Below, in pieces: positions 10,279-21,980 of a stretch of 64,000 nt of DNA. Made by a program: the position numbers and the translations under genes. The DNA comes from Anticarsia gemmatalis. Its lineage: Eukaryota > Arthropoda > Insecta > Lepidoptera > Erebidae. Under the pieces are notes generated by a model. The model was given only the letters and a program-made list of their open reading frames with translations, had not been told where the DNA came from and made no database searches. Every line of letters begins with the position of its first letter. Position 1 is the stretch's first letter. The stretch covers positions 737,001 to 801,000 of the forward strand of contig NC_134754.1 of the NCBI RefSeq assembly GCF_050436995.1. The letters are read 5' to 3'.

Positions 10279-11949
10279 GGTTTGTTATGTGTGTAATTAT
10301 ATACGTCTTTCCCTTGAAATGTGGAAGCGTTTTGGGTAATTCTAATTACTATTTTGTATGAATGAGTAAAGTGCTTCTAATGTATGTAATTTACATATCT
10401 CTATGAGAAAACGTTTCCGACTGCAGTTGCTGATATGAAATTAAGCAATTATACTAAGTTACTGTTTTTGGATACATATAAAATATCATGTTTGTTATAT
10501 CCGAAGATATAGTGTAGCGAGTAGAAGGTATGCAGAGGTGGATAAAATAAACCCGCGTTTTAATAATTGAGTGCGCCTATTGCCATATACTAGGCACGTA
10601 CGTTACCAATGTTCGGACTTACACTATATAAGTATGTAGGTATAGTAAGATTTTAAGTATTAATTTTACCTGTTTAAGGCTTAACTGTTACTAATAAATT
10701 AATTTTAATCATAAATCTATTACTGTCCTACTACTGGGCATGGATTTACTCCCAAAATGAAAAAGGTAAAGCTTTAGAGGAAAAGTTTTTGCATAAAATA
10801 TATTAAACATTGAAAATAGTTACCTACCAACTTATTTTTGGAAGTAACAAAACTTGCCAACTTATTGCTTCTTGACATATGAAATTCGCATCGTTGTCAC
10901 CCAATATCCCACTTCTTATTCAGTAACACAGGAAGTAAACAATTACTATTAACAAAAAGCATTACAAACACAGCCTCCGACCTTACACTCCAGGACATCA
11001 CACCTACAAAATTCGCGAACTGAACTTTAACTAAACTAGGTCAGCACATACTTTAAATTCTTTCCTACAAAGGTCAAACCGCGTGGTGCACCTAGTGTTA
11101 TTGTCAAAATCTTACACAACACTTTAATTGTTCCATTATTCGGATTCGGGTGACCTCAAATTCGGTACGGATGTTAAGAAACAAACCATTTGTTTTGTTG
11201 TAAGAAGATCCGTTCAGTGATAACTGATGGACACCCTATTTGCGCCATCGCCCTTTGTTTGAAGAAAATTTAATTATGTGTGCAGTTATGCGTGGAGTTG
11301 GGTATTATGATACCTAGGTATAAAGCAAGGTTCTGTGTAGGTACTGCTGTCTGCTATAGGACTAAGAACAAATTTTATAGTATCTTTTAATCATTTTGTA
11401 GTTATTATTCTCTGAACCATCGATATTAAGTTATTGCTTAAGACCGAAATACTGTTACAGTCTAGTTCTCGAGTTTGGGTGGTAAGGTTTTAATGAATAC
11501 ATTTTTAAATTATTAACTAAATTATTTATCTTGATCTGCAAGTAAAATACGTATTGACACTCCCAAAAAAAGGAACCAGCGTTGAGCCACCATTTTAAAT
11601 ATTCTTCAATAAATGAGAAGCAATTGCCTGCACAAAGTAGGTAATTCCACGAAAATATTTCTTACAAAATATAAGCATTACCATACAATAACCGTAATAA
11701 CAAACTTCTCATGCTCACAAAAACATGAAAAAGTCCAAATTAAGACTAAAATTTACGTAATTAATTAACAACATCCTGTAGACATACTTACATAATTTTA
11801 CTTCATTTATAAAATAAGTTTGAGGGGGACCTAGTTGACCTTACATATTTACAAAGCGTGACGGTGACATAAAGAAAACAATATTATCATAATAAACGGG
11901 AATGAAACGTGAATGCTGTATTTTATCCCGGATCGTCTCATGATTCGGT
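10279..11949. other. AT-rich intergenic stretch with one LINE-tail scrap
   Basis: A scrap TACTGTCCTACTACTGGGCA at about 10722-10741 resembles the QQW(D/T) end of RTE-type LINE tails in reverse. Nothing else was recognised. Confidence 0.4.
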
Positions 11950-12278
11950 GCCTAGCTACTGAAAGACATAAGCCTCGTCCCGTTTACGCCAGTCAAGAGG
12001 TCTCGGGTTCGAATCCTGGGTCTGTCTCGGGTTCGAAAGTTGAGGTTGTAGACCACCGTGCCTCAGAGAGTACGCAAAGCCACCACTTCCGTTGGTCCTG
12101 CACCTGATCTCGCACTGGTCGTGTCGGTTAAGCCGTCCCATCAGGCTATGAGAGTACGGGAATAGAGAGTGTACCTATGTATTGTGCACACACTTGGACA
12201 CTATAAACAAAGTCCTACACAGTTAGCTGGTTTCAATGAAACTGGTTGCACTAGTCGAATATTAGCTAGGAGGACATT
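11950..12278 (+). mobile_element. tRNA-derived SINE, family B, diverged copy
   Basis: It has the B box TCGGGTTCGAATCCTGGGTC and a shared body (TCGTGTCGGTTAAGCCGTCC, GTGCACACACTTGGACAC, AAAGTCCTACACAG, TAGCTAGGAGGA). The same blocks in the same order occur at 37212-37557 and, reversed, at 55860-56110. The A-box region is rearranged here and a second partial B-box motif (TCGGGTTCGAA) follows the first. Confidence 0.7.
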
Positions 12279-13439
12279 ACATTACATAGCACAGAATATG
12301 ACTAAAGATAAAGAACATAATATCTGAAAAAAATCATTACAACATTTTACAGACAGAAACAAATATTGTTTTATCGTAAGCTTGCCCACTAACATTTAAT
12401 AAACCATTAGCACTGTCAAGCTTGACCACTCAACATTTAATAATAATCATTGGTTACTTAGCTATCGTCAGCTGTCATCTTTGCCCCGCGGCATCACCCG
12501 CTCACTTACTTGTAAGTCTTGTAACCGATTGTAATCTGTCAGTGCTTAAGGTTTAATTGATTGAGCTGATCCTAGATGTACAATGTCTATGTTATGTAAG
12601 TAGTAAGTAAATGTTGAAATAGGTCTTGAAGAATGTATCACCATTGTTTTTTGTATGTTGTAGAGTTTCTGAAAGTAATAAATTATGCTCCTGTTGTTGT
12701 ATAAGCTACTTTGGATTTGAGTTGTTTTTTTGGTTAGTCAAATATTTTTCTGTGTGAGTGTCCTTCAGCTGGGCAATGACTTCTTATTTTTTTTTCATAT
12801 CTCCCTTTTTATACCAGTTATAGGATCTACATATATACCAGTTACTTTAAAAAATCATTTAGTGTAGCATTTTCCTATCCCTATCGATAAATTCTGTAAA
12901 AATCTGATAAACGTACTTATTTAAATGTCAACCGTTGGCTAGTTGATCGTACCGACTGTAGAAAATTCGCTACAAGTTTTCAGGCCTTCGCGTCCTTTTT
13001 AACCCAAATAAAATGCGTATAATAATTATCTGCTTTATTTTTATACAGAAATTAATGTTAAAAGACACACTTCTACTTCGCAATCGCAGATTAATTATTC
13101 GTCATTTCTAAGTAAGTTACAGAGTCCACTTTATTACACGAAGATTGTTAAACAAATTGGGTTTCCCCATTAACAAGCAGTCTATCAAATTTTAACCGCC
13201 TTTGATGACGTAATGCATCCTAATAAAGGTTCTATTACCCACAAATCAATAAAAGTAAGCCTATTAACAACCACTTGTGTAGGAGTTATAGGAAACGATT
13301 AGTTTCAACAAGAACATGCGACTATAGTTGAACGAGTCAATCCATTGATATATGTTTAAGGAGGTGATAATTATAACGTGTATTTTGTAAGGTTTATAGT
13401 TAGGTCATGTACAGTGGATCTCAAAGCTTAAATCGAAAC
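12279..13439. other. Intergenic stretch, short direct repeat and MITE scrap only
   Basis: AAGCTTGCCCACTAACATTT (about 12377) recurs 41 bp later as AAGCTTGACCACTCAACATT. ACCGACTGTAGAAAATTCGC at about 12951-12970 is a solo end of the GATTCTCTAC-TIR MITE family described below. No gene seen. Confidence 0.45.
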
Positions 13440-13590
13440 TGGTCGGTAAACGATCAGTGGGTTAAGTAACAGTAGCGCAAATATTGTTTTGATGGGTAGC
13501 CGCAGAGTAGTAATAGAGTTGACCGTTTACTGCTGCTGGGAGAACGTAATAGTTAGTCCAGATTGTTAATAGTTAAAATAACAGTGAGGT
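13440..13590 (+). mobile_element. 5S-rRNA-derived SINE, decayed copy
   Basis: CGGTAAACGATCAGTGGGTT, AAGTAAC, TAGCGCAAATATTG and GATGGGTAGCCGC follow the order of the internal promoter of 5S rRNA (GATCACTGAAGTTAAGCAAC...GGATGGGTGACCGC). The tail AATAACAGT is shared with the better copy at 41218-41520. Confidence 0.6.
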
Positions 13591-14647
13591 TTTCTTATAT
13601 GTAGACGTTTATTTTAGAATTTAAAGTAGTTTATTTTTAAGTAAGCAAAAATACGTTGAGGATAGTACCAAAATGTTGAGAACCACTGAATAGGCGTTCC
13701 ATGTTAACCTATTATGGAAAATCCTTATTGATCTTTTTGCCATTGTAATTTAGACGTATTTTCTTTGTCATATACAAAACAGATTTAATAGGGGAGATTG
13801 AAAATTGCTTTATAATGAGTCCAAAGTTTACGGGATTACCTTCTTGAGGTAAAAAGGTGTCCTATTTCAAATAAAAACTGATCTCTCGTGATATCAAACG
13901 TCGGATTCGATAGGATAAGAAAAAATACAAAATAAGTGACAGTCAGTCGTAATAAATAAATTTGACATCTTTTAAAATAGGACTAAGTTTAAGACTAGAT
14001 AAGTATTAGTCTATTGAAATAATTATAATATGTATCTATTTTTCAAAAGCGCACATGTCACATTGCAAAAACATAAGCTACGAGCCCTCTTTAACCGACT
14101 TCAAAACGAAGAGATTTGCATATTATTATGGCTGTTTTGTTTTTTTGGCGCTTAAAATTTTGATTGAGTATTCATTGTGAACGTTTGTTTAATTATTCAA
14201 ACAGTATTTTTAAACACTCGTGTTACGTGATATTTAGCTTGCCTTTAGATTGCCCATAAATTATTACTACTATTATAATATCAGTAGTCTAATTCTTAAT
14301 ATTATTATTTGTATAGAAATTATATATAATTTCCACCTTTACTCTATCCACAAATGAATAAAGTATAATTACCTAGAGTTTGGTACATTAAACTGCCCAC
14401 ATTGTCTTGTAAGAAATCATGTTAATTTTTAAGTCAACAATGCGTCATTTAACAGACGTAGAAATATCCAAAATCACCGGATATGGTCTCTAGGCATATT
14501 TTTTTGCTTTTTTGTTGAAACCATTGATTCATTGTATTACTTAGTCACTGTCAGAATATCATAATTTTAGCGGAATTCTTAGTCACAGTTAGTGGGAGCT
14601 TTTAAGAATGACTTATATGGATTTCCCCTAAAAAATGTTCTTCTGTG

Positions 14648-14872
14648 GTCTGCGGTTGAGTATACGACTGCTGGTCACGAGGTCATGGGTTCAATTCATT
14701 AGTCGTCTCATTTGGATTTCTAATTTCTTTAAGATTATTCTCAATAGTAATTCGAAATTTGGAGACGTGCCGGGTAATAGTTTGGCCCCTTATTGCATAG
14801 GACTAACATTGTAAATATGGAAGTTTTTATACAACTCCAGTCTACACCTTCGGGCATAACAGACTACAAAAT
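14648..14872 (+). mobile_element. tRNA-like SINE
   Basis: It has an A-box-like GTGGTCTGCGGTTGAGTA, a B-box-like CATGGGTTCAATTC about 40 bp later, and a tail with GTTTGGCCCCTTATTGCATA and CTACACCTTCGGGCATAACA that I recall from moth SINEs. There are no close copies inside the window, so confidence is moderate. Confidence 0.5.
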
Positions 14873-15293
14873 AGCTAAAAACTATTTTCTTTAGAAAATA
14901 TTCCTAATAGGGCTGAAAGAGAGAGTATACGGAACGTACGCGAGCAAAGTCAGGAAAGCCTGCTAGTTCGAAATATGCTACATCACACATATTCCTCATT
15001 TCCACGAGCTTATAAAGACGATACCAAACAAAAGTTAACGTTAAACAATTTAATACGATCAATTCACGTCTAGTATGTAGGTCGAGTGATCCTTCAATTG
15101 CATCCAATGCAGTTAAGCAATATCCTAACTGACTGTACTCTTAATGTCATCATCAATACTGTTTGACAGACACCCACGCGATAATTACTGCTAAACGAAC
15201 TGTGATTTTGAAATACGAGTACGTAGGTATGATTTTGTGTTTCCTTTATAGATTAATCAGTAATGTAGGCTCTATCAAGAACGAATAAAATTA

Positions 15294-15459
15294 GTGCGAT
15301 CCTCTACCACTATCGACTTACGATAACCGGCTACTGAGAAATGTTGTATGAAAATCTGATCAGCGCCTCTAGCGTGCGCCGTAGGAACTACTTTTGTAAT
15401 AAGTATATTTAAATGACAAATTCTTGGTACTCAATAATACCGACGGTACAGGATCACAC
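15294..15459 (+). mobile_element. MITE, family GATTCTCTAC, copy
   Basis: The left end GCGATCCTCTACCACTATCG and the right end TACCGACGGTACAGGATC form short inverted repeats. The core TTGTATGAAAATCTGATCAG, CGCCTCTAG and GCCGTAGGAACTA is shared with copies at 15942, 46318, 50731 (reverse), 51190 and 60720. Confidence 0.65.
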
Positions 15460-15941
15460 TTCTGATTAGCGCCCCTAGCACCCTTAGTAGATAGAGCTTG
15501 TAAAATTATAAGGATTTTTTTACGTAGGTAGTACGTACCACCACTAGTCGACCACATCAATTAAATTAGTGTGTGTAGAGATTGCAACGTTTGGAATTTT
15601 AAAACGTTGGCAGTTTACTGTTTCTTCAAACAGTTAAGAAAGTAAACTTACAGTAAATTCGGTTAGTATTCCACTTTTACACATTTGAATTTTTCCAAAT
15701 TTTATTCTTAGTATCTTTTATTGAGCCTCCGCTGGCTTGCTTAAGGATTTTAAGAATATGACTAACATCTTGACTTGACATTTAAAACCCAGGCTGATTT
15801 CGAAGGACCATAACAATGAGTGACAATCACTTGATTTCAATTGATCGAGTACAGTCGGTGACAGATTGACATGTGACACTTGACACACTAACCTTAGGTT
15901 ACAAGAGCAATCTCACAATAGATCATTTTCAATCACTTGAA

Positions 15942-16092
15942 ATTGTAGCTCGATTCTCTACTCTAGAAATTTTGTATGAAAATCTTATCAGCTCCTCTGA
16001 CGGGTGTCGTAGGAAATATTTTGGCAGTACATTCTACATGTCAAAATTTCGACACTCCACAGTACCGACTGTACAGAATCGCTACAGGTGAT
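15942..16092 (+). mobile_element. MITE, family GATTCTCTAC, copy with best-preserved ends
   Basis: It starts TGTAGCTCGATTCTCTAC and ends GTACAGAATCGCTACA, an inverted pair of about 16 bp. The interior carries TTGTATGAAAATCTTATCAG and GTCGTAGGAAATATTTTGGC as in the other copies. Confidence 0.7.
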
Positions 16093-16367
16093 CGGATTTT
16101 TTGTCGATCCACAGTGCTAATAAATGCCTGTATTGTTATGTACGACTACTGACGACAGGGTTTAATTTACGGGCCAGGCAAAATTAGTTTTCTCTCATTT
16201 CATTTGGATTAATAATAAAATCTAAGCTCGAATTTGGTTACCTACGCATCACATGAGTCGTCCTACCTATATTAAAGGGGGTGGCAGCCGAGCTAGGTAG
16301 ACAAGTGTCCACCCTGTATCTTAAAGGAGATATCCTTGACTGGAATAAAAGAGCCGTGACTATCTTA

Positions 16368-16521
16368 TAAATAAGATTTCCATGTCACAATGTTACCGTA
16401 CTCCTCCGAAACGGCTTGACCGATCTCATGAAATTTTGTGAGCATATTGACTAGGTCTGAAAATCGGTCAACATCTATTTTACATACCCCTTACCCAAAC
16501 AGCGTTTGCCGCGTCAGCTAG
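16368..16521 (+). mobile_element. Helitron-like element ending GTCAGCTAG
   Basis: The block CATGTCACAATGTTACCGTA, CTCCTCCGAAACGGCTTGAC, GATCTCATGAAATTTTGTGA and GAGCATATTGACTAGGTCTG leads to GCGTCAGCTAG|T at 16511-16521. The same family occurs at 29026-29248. Confidence 0.6.
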
Positions 16522-16906
16522 TATCATTATAACTATTGATAATTCATTAAGGTAGCATTATTTAGTTAACAAACAGAACCACCTTTTTTCCTTTACATTA
16601 AATTATTTTGTCATAAATTAAATAGCATGTATGTTAAAGCTTGAACGTGTCATTTAAATCGCAATCGCGTGTGATGAAGAAATAAACCACTACTAAGCCA
16701 TATCCAGCCGTAAACATGACTACTTCGTGCTTACCCATAAATAGTTTGTTGTTGAAGCGTCTTCGTACATATATACATATTATTACATGTATTTACATGT
16801 TAGAGTATTTAGATTGAGTTTACTTATGACTCACGCACGGTAATTTTAGTTTAATAAGTACAAATGTAAATAGTACTCGTTATCGGCGGTCCTGTATGAC
16901 AAGATG

Positions 16907-17150
16907 TATGGATGTGAATGAAGCAAATGAGGTTTGTGAGGATCGTACCAAGTGGCGTTCTCTGGTCTTTACCTACCCCTATATGAGAAGAACACGTGAT
17001 TTTATTGTATGCATGTATGTACATAGTCTGGCGTGAGTACGATGTATAAGTTGAGGGATCGCAGCCAGTGGCGTTGCTTGGTCTCTGCCTGCTATGATAG
17101 TAGTGGGTGGAGAAAAGCCTGATTATATAAATGTATGCATGTGGTAAATT
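16907..17150 (+). repeat. Two tandem LINE 3'-tail copies, (ATGT)n ended
   Basis: Two consecutive blocks each contain GAGG-ATCG-, AGTGGCGTT(C/G), CT(C/T)TGGTCT and a TGATT run, followed by a TATGCATGT stretch. Together they span about 240 bp. Similar tails occur at 37719-37900, 57924-57990 and 62010-62100, and in reverse at 57200-57340. Confidence 0.5.
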
Positions 17151-18762
17151 GGTTATAACCCCAATTTGCGGTATTTATTGATGGCGTATTTAAATTCGAA
17201 AAACATTGTATAATATTTTTTTATCCTTTTAGGGGTCTATTTTCAACCAATTACCACCATCAACTTATCCATCTCTAAGCTAAATTTTATCTTAATGTGT
17301 TTAGCGTTAAAACTATAATCGAGACTACAACAAGTGTCAAACGCCTTCTAAAACACAGATCCAAGACAATTTCTTCAATATCTCTTTATTGCATATAGCC
17401 AGCGGCTTTATCAAAAGTATAATTTCGAAACGGCTTTAGGCGGCTTATCACTTAAGCCCACGTCAATTACTTAGCGTCATCACAAGTGTACACATGTCAA
17501 TTATATCGTCATATAAGGGCAATAGTGCCCCGAGAGTTTTATATATTTTGTAATAGAGATGTTTGTGTCTTTTGGAAATGGTGGTTAAAATTGATAGATG
17601 TTGTGTTATGTTAGATTTTTATTCAGGTAATATTAGTAAAGCCGATATTGTTTGCCTAGTCACTGTCGTAAAAATGCTCGTTTATCAATATTTCTGTAAA
17701 TAAGACTACCAAAACGAATATTTCACAGAATACTTGCACAAATTATTGAAATAAACACTTCAGTTTGTGCTGATCAATGTACATTTCGGATATTAAACCT
17801 GAAATCTGGCCATTAGTAAGAGCATGAACATCGCGTGCACCTCGAACTCAGTATCAAAAATGGCCTTAAAAGTAAAAATATCTCTAATATACCGTTAAAT
17901 TTCGCGTTCAGAACACGTTTTTATCAAAAAAATTACAGGCTTTTTGCCACATTTATATAGAAACTGAAAGCGTACTGTCATTGTTGATAAAACCTTGTAT
18001 TTATTAAATTCGTGCGTACAGACAATTCTTACGCACGACCCATGCAAAATGCATCAAAACACAATAATCTTATTGCGAAAATAGGCCAACACTGCAAAAC
18101 CAATGTTTGATCAAACTAGATTGTACAATCACGAGCACAAATGTTTGATCAAATGTTTTTAGTTTAATTTGCATGTGAATGTTTGTGGTATGGGTTCTTG
18201 CAGCTGTTTTTCTGTGGTTAGTTAACAACTATTCGTTGATGAATGATACGTCACATAAATATGTGTAATCAATAAGATAAGAAACTTTTTCTATTTTTGT
18301 ATCATTTAAAAGGCATTTTTATGTACCTTACTGTCCTTTTAAAGACCTTTTGATAATAAAGGTACAAAACAGATAAAACAACGCATCACAAAATCCTACA
18401 AAAACACAAAGGTATAATATATAAGTGAACTAAAGTGAACTATACATTAATGATTTCACTAATTAATTGTATACAGTACCTAGCAACTTTCTTACTTTGT
18501 TTGATACCACCATAGTATGTCGGAAGAAAACATTTTTGATCATTTAAAATCTTCGCGTAATCCGCTAACCAATCGCGGAATCTATTCCCAACTGATCATA
18601 AATAACTTCTTAATTACAAACAGAGCCTTTTCTATTGTTTTCTCACAAGAACAATTGCACAACGAAGCTCCAAATATGATATAACACGAATTAACAGATA
18701 ACATCGCCACTATCTGTAGCTTATCTTAAACCGTTGTATCGACAATTGTCTCATCTCTATGG
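17151..18762. other. AT-rich intergenic stretch, no gene seen
   Basis: No supported coding region or repeat beyond short AT-rich motifs. Confidence 0.5.
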
Positions 18763-18907
18763 TAAGAGCCTCTTTATACTAGCGTTTGTCTAACGCAAGC
18801 GTTTCATAAACATGCTCGCATAGCCGTTTGAACTGCGTTTTCTCGCCTGACACCCGGACTCTTTCTTTCGACATCCGTTGCGCAATTTTCTGCAGTCACT
18901 TCTATCA

Positions 18908-19036
18908 ATAGTCTGTTTCTGTGTCCCACTGCTGAGCAAAGGCCTTTTCCCTAGACTTCCAGTTCCCTTGGTCGTTAGCTTCGTCCGGCCAACCGTCCAC
19001 GAACGCGTCCAAGTCGTCCCGCCAGCTCCGTTGCCA
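18908..19036 (-). mobile_element. LINE ORF C-terminal fragment (RTE-like)
   Basis: On the minus strand it reads SWRDDLDAFVDGW, N-W-K and KAFAQQWDT, the same C-terminal pattern as the insertion at 3424-3614 but more diverged and without a visible poly-A. Confidence 0.6.
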
Positions 19037-19145
19037 TAGATATGTTAGCCCATCTGATATTTAAAGAAAAAATCGATATCTAGCCGTTTGCCGATAGTCG
19101 ATGGTTGTAGAGATTAGAGCAGTACCGTGCTAACGCAGCGTTTAA

Positions 19146-19379
19146 GGCGCAGCGCAGACGGCACACTTTTTGTGCGATCGAGTCTGTGTACTAATGTGGT
19201 GAAGTCTATTAAAAACTTAAACTTACCGTATTTTGTTTTTTCTTTAGACTCATACATGTCCGAACAGGAGCGGAATAAACAATACAGCACACTTCATCCC
19301 ACATTTTTCTTTTTAAATGTCTATCATGATATTCTGCAGACTCGATCGCACACAAAAAGTGTGCCGTCTGCGCTGCACC
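19146..19379. mobile_element. TTAA-flanked MITE, copy 2 (234 bp)
   Basis: It has the same length as copy 1 at 1524-1757, with about four single-base differences. The left flank is TTAA (19142-19145) and the right flank is TAAA (19380-19383), a one-base decay of the target site. The TIRs are intact. Confidence 0.8.
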
Positions 19380-19504
19380 TAAAGCTGCAGTGAAAACGTA
19401 TTAACAATGCCACGCAAACGTCGCCATGATGTGGCGCTTGCCCGTAATAACGTACGTTTATTGAACATCTACGATAGGCTAATGTTAGTGTGAAGAGGCT
19501 TTTA

Positions 19505-20739
19505 TGATTTTATCGATAGCTATGTTTTGATCGCGGGTTTGCTTAGGTTATCGGTTAGTGTCATCTTCAATTAAATGTGGACTTTTTTGAAAGGAGGAAC
19601 TACCACGATTCTTTTTGAGTATTATGAATTTAGTTTAGAAACTTGCGGATATTGTACGTTTAATACAGAAGGTTTACGTAACAGGAAAAAGTACCTGAAA
19701 TGTATTTGTAAATTTTATGGCCCAATAGGAAAGTAAAGAACTTTTGTGTACTTTAGATATTGTCACCTTCCTGACAATATAAGTGCCTCCGAATAGACGT
19801 TAAAATTAGTTCTTTTGAAACCATTGAAGGTGCTGATGGATCATTTTGATATAAAAATGTATGTAACTGTCGTTAAAATGGTTTGTTTTCAACCTCGTAA
19901 GTCGCTTGGTCATCTTTATTGGACTTTGTGATACAAAGTGCGATGACTAGTCTATGTTTCGTGGTTTTTATTTGTAACTGAAACCGCAATGAATCTGAGT
20001 TATTAAATAATGATACATTTTGTGGTCAGTAAAGATCTTTAAACTGTTTATTAAAGGTAAACTTAAAGACTAAGAGAATTACATAAAATAAAGAAGTTGA
20101 CTTCTAAAGATCTAATAGAAAACCTTGTAATGTAGACCTTACAATTTCTTCAAGTTTATTTCTTTACCATTATCAAATCCAAACCTTATCACTATGGTAA
20201 CAAAGTTTCTTTGTCAAATAAAAGAAAATAATTTACATCGGTTCAGGCGTTTTCGAGTAATTAGGGGAAATACTTTAAAAATGCAGTGAATTGAAAGCTC
20301 TCTCCTTTTTTAAAGTCTGAGTATGTGACCTCAATAAATTCTAGATTGCTAACACGTAAAACAATCTATTTTTGACAAAACAACTGACAAACTCACTTTT
20401 TCACAATAAACACAAACATACAAGTCTTCCCATGCGATGTTATCACTAAACGTATGAAGATGAATGTTGATCCGTACTCCGTAATTAATAGTAACGCTCC
20501 ACTTTGATCGCAATCTCAAGTTATTCTCAACGCTGAGTGAACTCTTAACTTTAAGTAATTGTTACTCAAGTTGAGTGCTGACAGACAGTTGGATTAATTG
20601 ATTAGTTAGCGATGTATGAAATTACAAAATAATAATTGACAGAACTGTGTTTGGGAGAAGTAAAAGTAAAGTTTACCACGTCTTTTGAGTCCATACTCAA
20701 GACTCAAGACTCACTCTTTCATGGGAGAAATACATTATA
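19505..20739. other. AT-rich intergenic stretch, no gene seen
   Basis: No supported coding region. Only short simple AT-rich sequence is visible. Confidence 0.5.
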
Positions 20740-20983
20740 CTAGCTGACCTGCGCAACTTTGCTTGACTCACACAAGAGAGAACGGGCCATAATTTTCCCC
20801 GTTTTTGTAACATTTTTTACTGGTACTCTGCTCCTATTCGTCATATCGTGATAATATATAAAGTCTTCCTCGATAAATGGGCTATCTAACACTGAAATAA
20901 TTTTTCAATCGGACCAGTAGTTCTTGAGATTAGCGCGTTAAAACAAACAAACAAACTTTTTAGCTTCATAATATTGGTATAGA
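20740..20983 (-). mobile_element. Non-autonomous Helitron, (AAAC)n type, both ends present
   Basis: On the minus strand it starts TCTATACCAATATTATGAAG after an A and ends GTCAGCTAG before a T, matching Helitron insertion between A and T. The subterminal hairpin is partly decayed in this copy (GCGCAACTTTGCTTGACTC on plus). Confidence 0.8.
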
Positions 20984-21980
20984 TTATACGAGTTGACCTA
21001 TGTGGCCTCGCTCGCATGCTAAGTTTCATCCCCTATTGATAGTTTTAATTTTATTCCCATTAAATATTGATAGATCGATTGAATTTACAATGGGTCCTGA
21101 AGTTTAATTGTTAAAGTGTAACAGACGGATAAAAATGGACTTTAGTATTTATATTCATTATCAGTATGAATAGTGGAGAGCACATATATACCTATATAAA
21201 CTTTTATAAAGTAGGGTTGCTTTGGTCAGATTACATTGACCTCTTTTTGATACGGTTAAGTAAGGATTCGTCCCTTTAGTTAATATAAATAGTTAGTTTT
21301 CATCAACATTTAGCCGAACCCAGTAGAATCGGTAAGTCAAGGCCGAAACATTCTCTACGCAAGTGATGCGCGCCCTAGAACTCTACATAGTTTATTTACT
21401 TAGACTTAGCTATGCACATTCCTAAAGTAATGGCTTAATAAAATATATAGATTTGACTACTAACTGTCCCACTACTGGGAATTACTCTCATCTCGCAATA
21501 AGAGAGAAGTTAGGCTTCAAGTTGATTGTGAGATGGATTTTAAATGTCTTCATAAATTGTGCTTTAATACTTTCAGTTATGTCTTGGGTGTACATCCTTA
21601 GCTTTGAATCTGTGAACTCGACATAACTGTATTACCGTCGTCCTCTTACCGGCTCTTTGAATTTAACTATCAAAAAATTTCGGGATTCGAACTACTTGGA
21701 ACTTTTGCAAACTTCATGATAGCAATTTCGGCTTAAGAAATTAAGTCTATGTTATGAAGAAACTTTGTAGAAAACGAGATCTTTTCACTGTCATCAATTA
21801 AGAAAATACCCACAGTTGTCAAAAATTTTGACGTGGCTGAACGAAAAACATGTCAATCAATCTCTCGTACAAAAAATAAATAAGGGGAATAACCGGGGAC
21901 TTTAGGGGACTTCTAAATACCAGTAAAAAAATACCTATGTGAAATCATACACTTATTAACAAAGCCGAAGCAGTAGTATC
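20984..21980. other. Upstream region of the esterase, no recognised promoter motif
   Basis: The stretch is intergenic. A LINE-tail scrap (ACTGTCCCACTACTGGGAAT) lies at about 21463-21482. I see no convincing TATA box or initiator near the start codon at 21981. Confidence 0.4.

Larger units (their letters stand above)
18763..19504. mobile_element. Possible TIR element with nested LINE and MITE insertions
   Basis: The left end TAAGAGCCTCTTTATACTA and the right end TAGTGTGAAGAGGCTTTTA form an imperfect inverted repeat of about 20 bp. Between them sit a minus-strand LINE tail (18908-19036), a scrap resembling the GATTCTCTAC MITE family (about 19080-19115) and the TTAA MITE (19146-19379). The outer element is inferred only from its ends. 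Confidence 0.35.
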
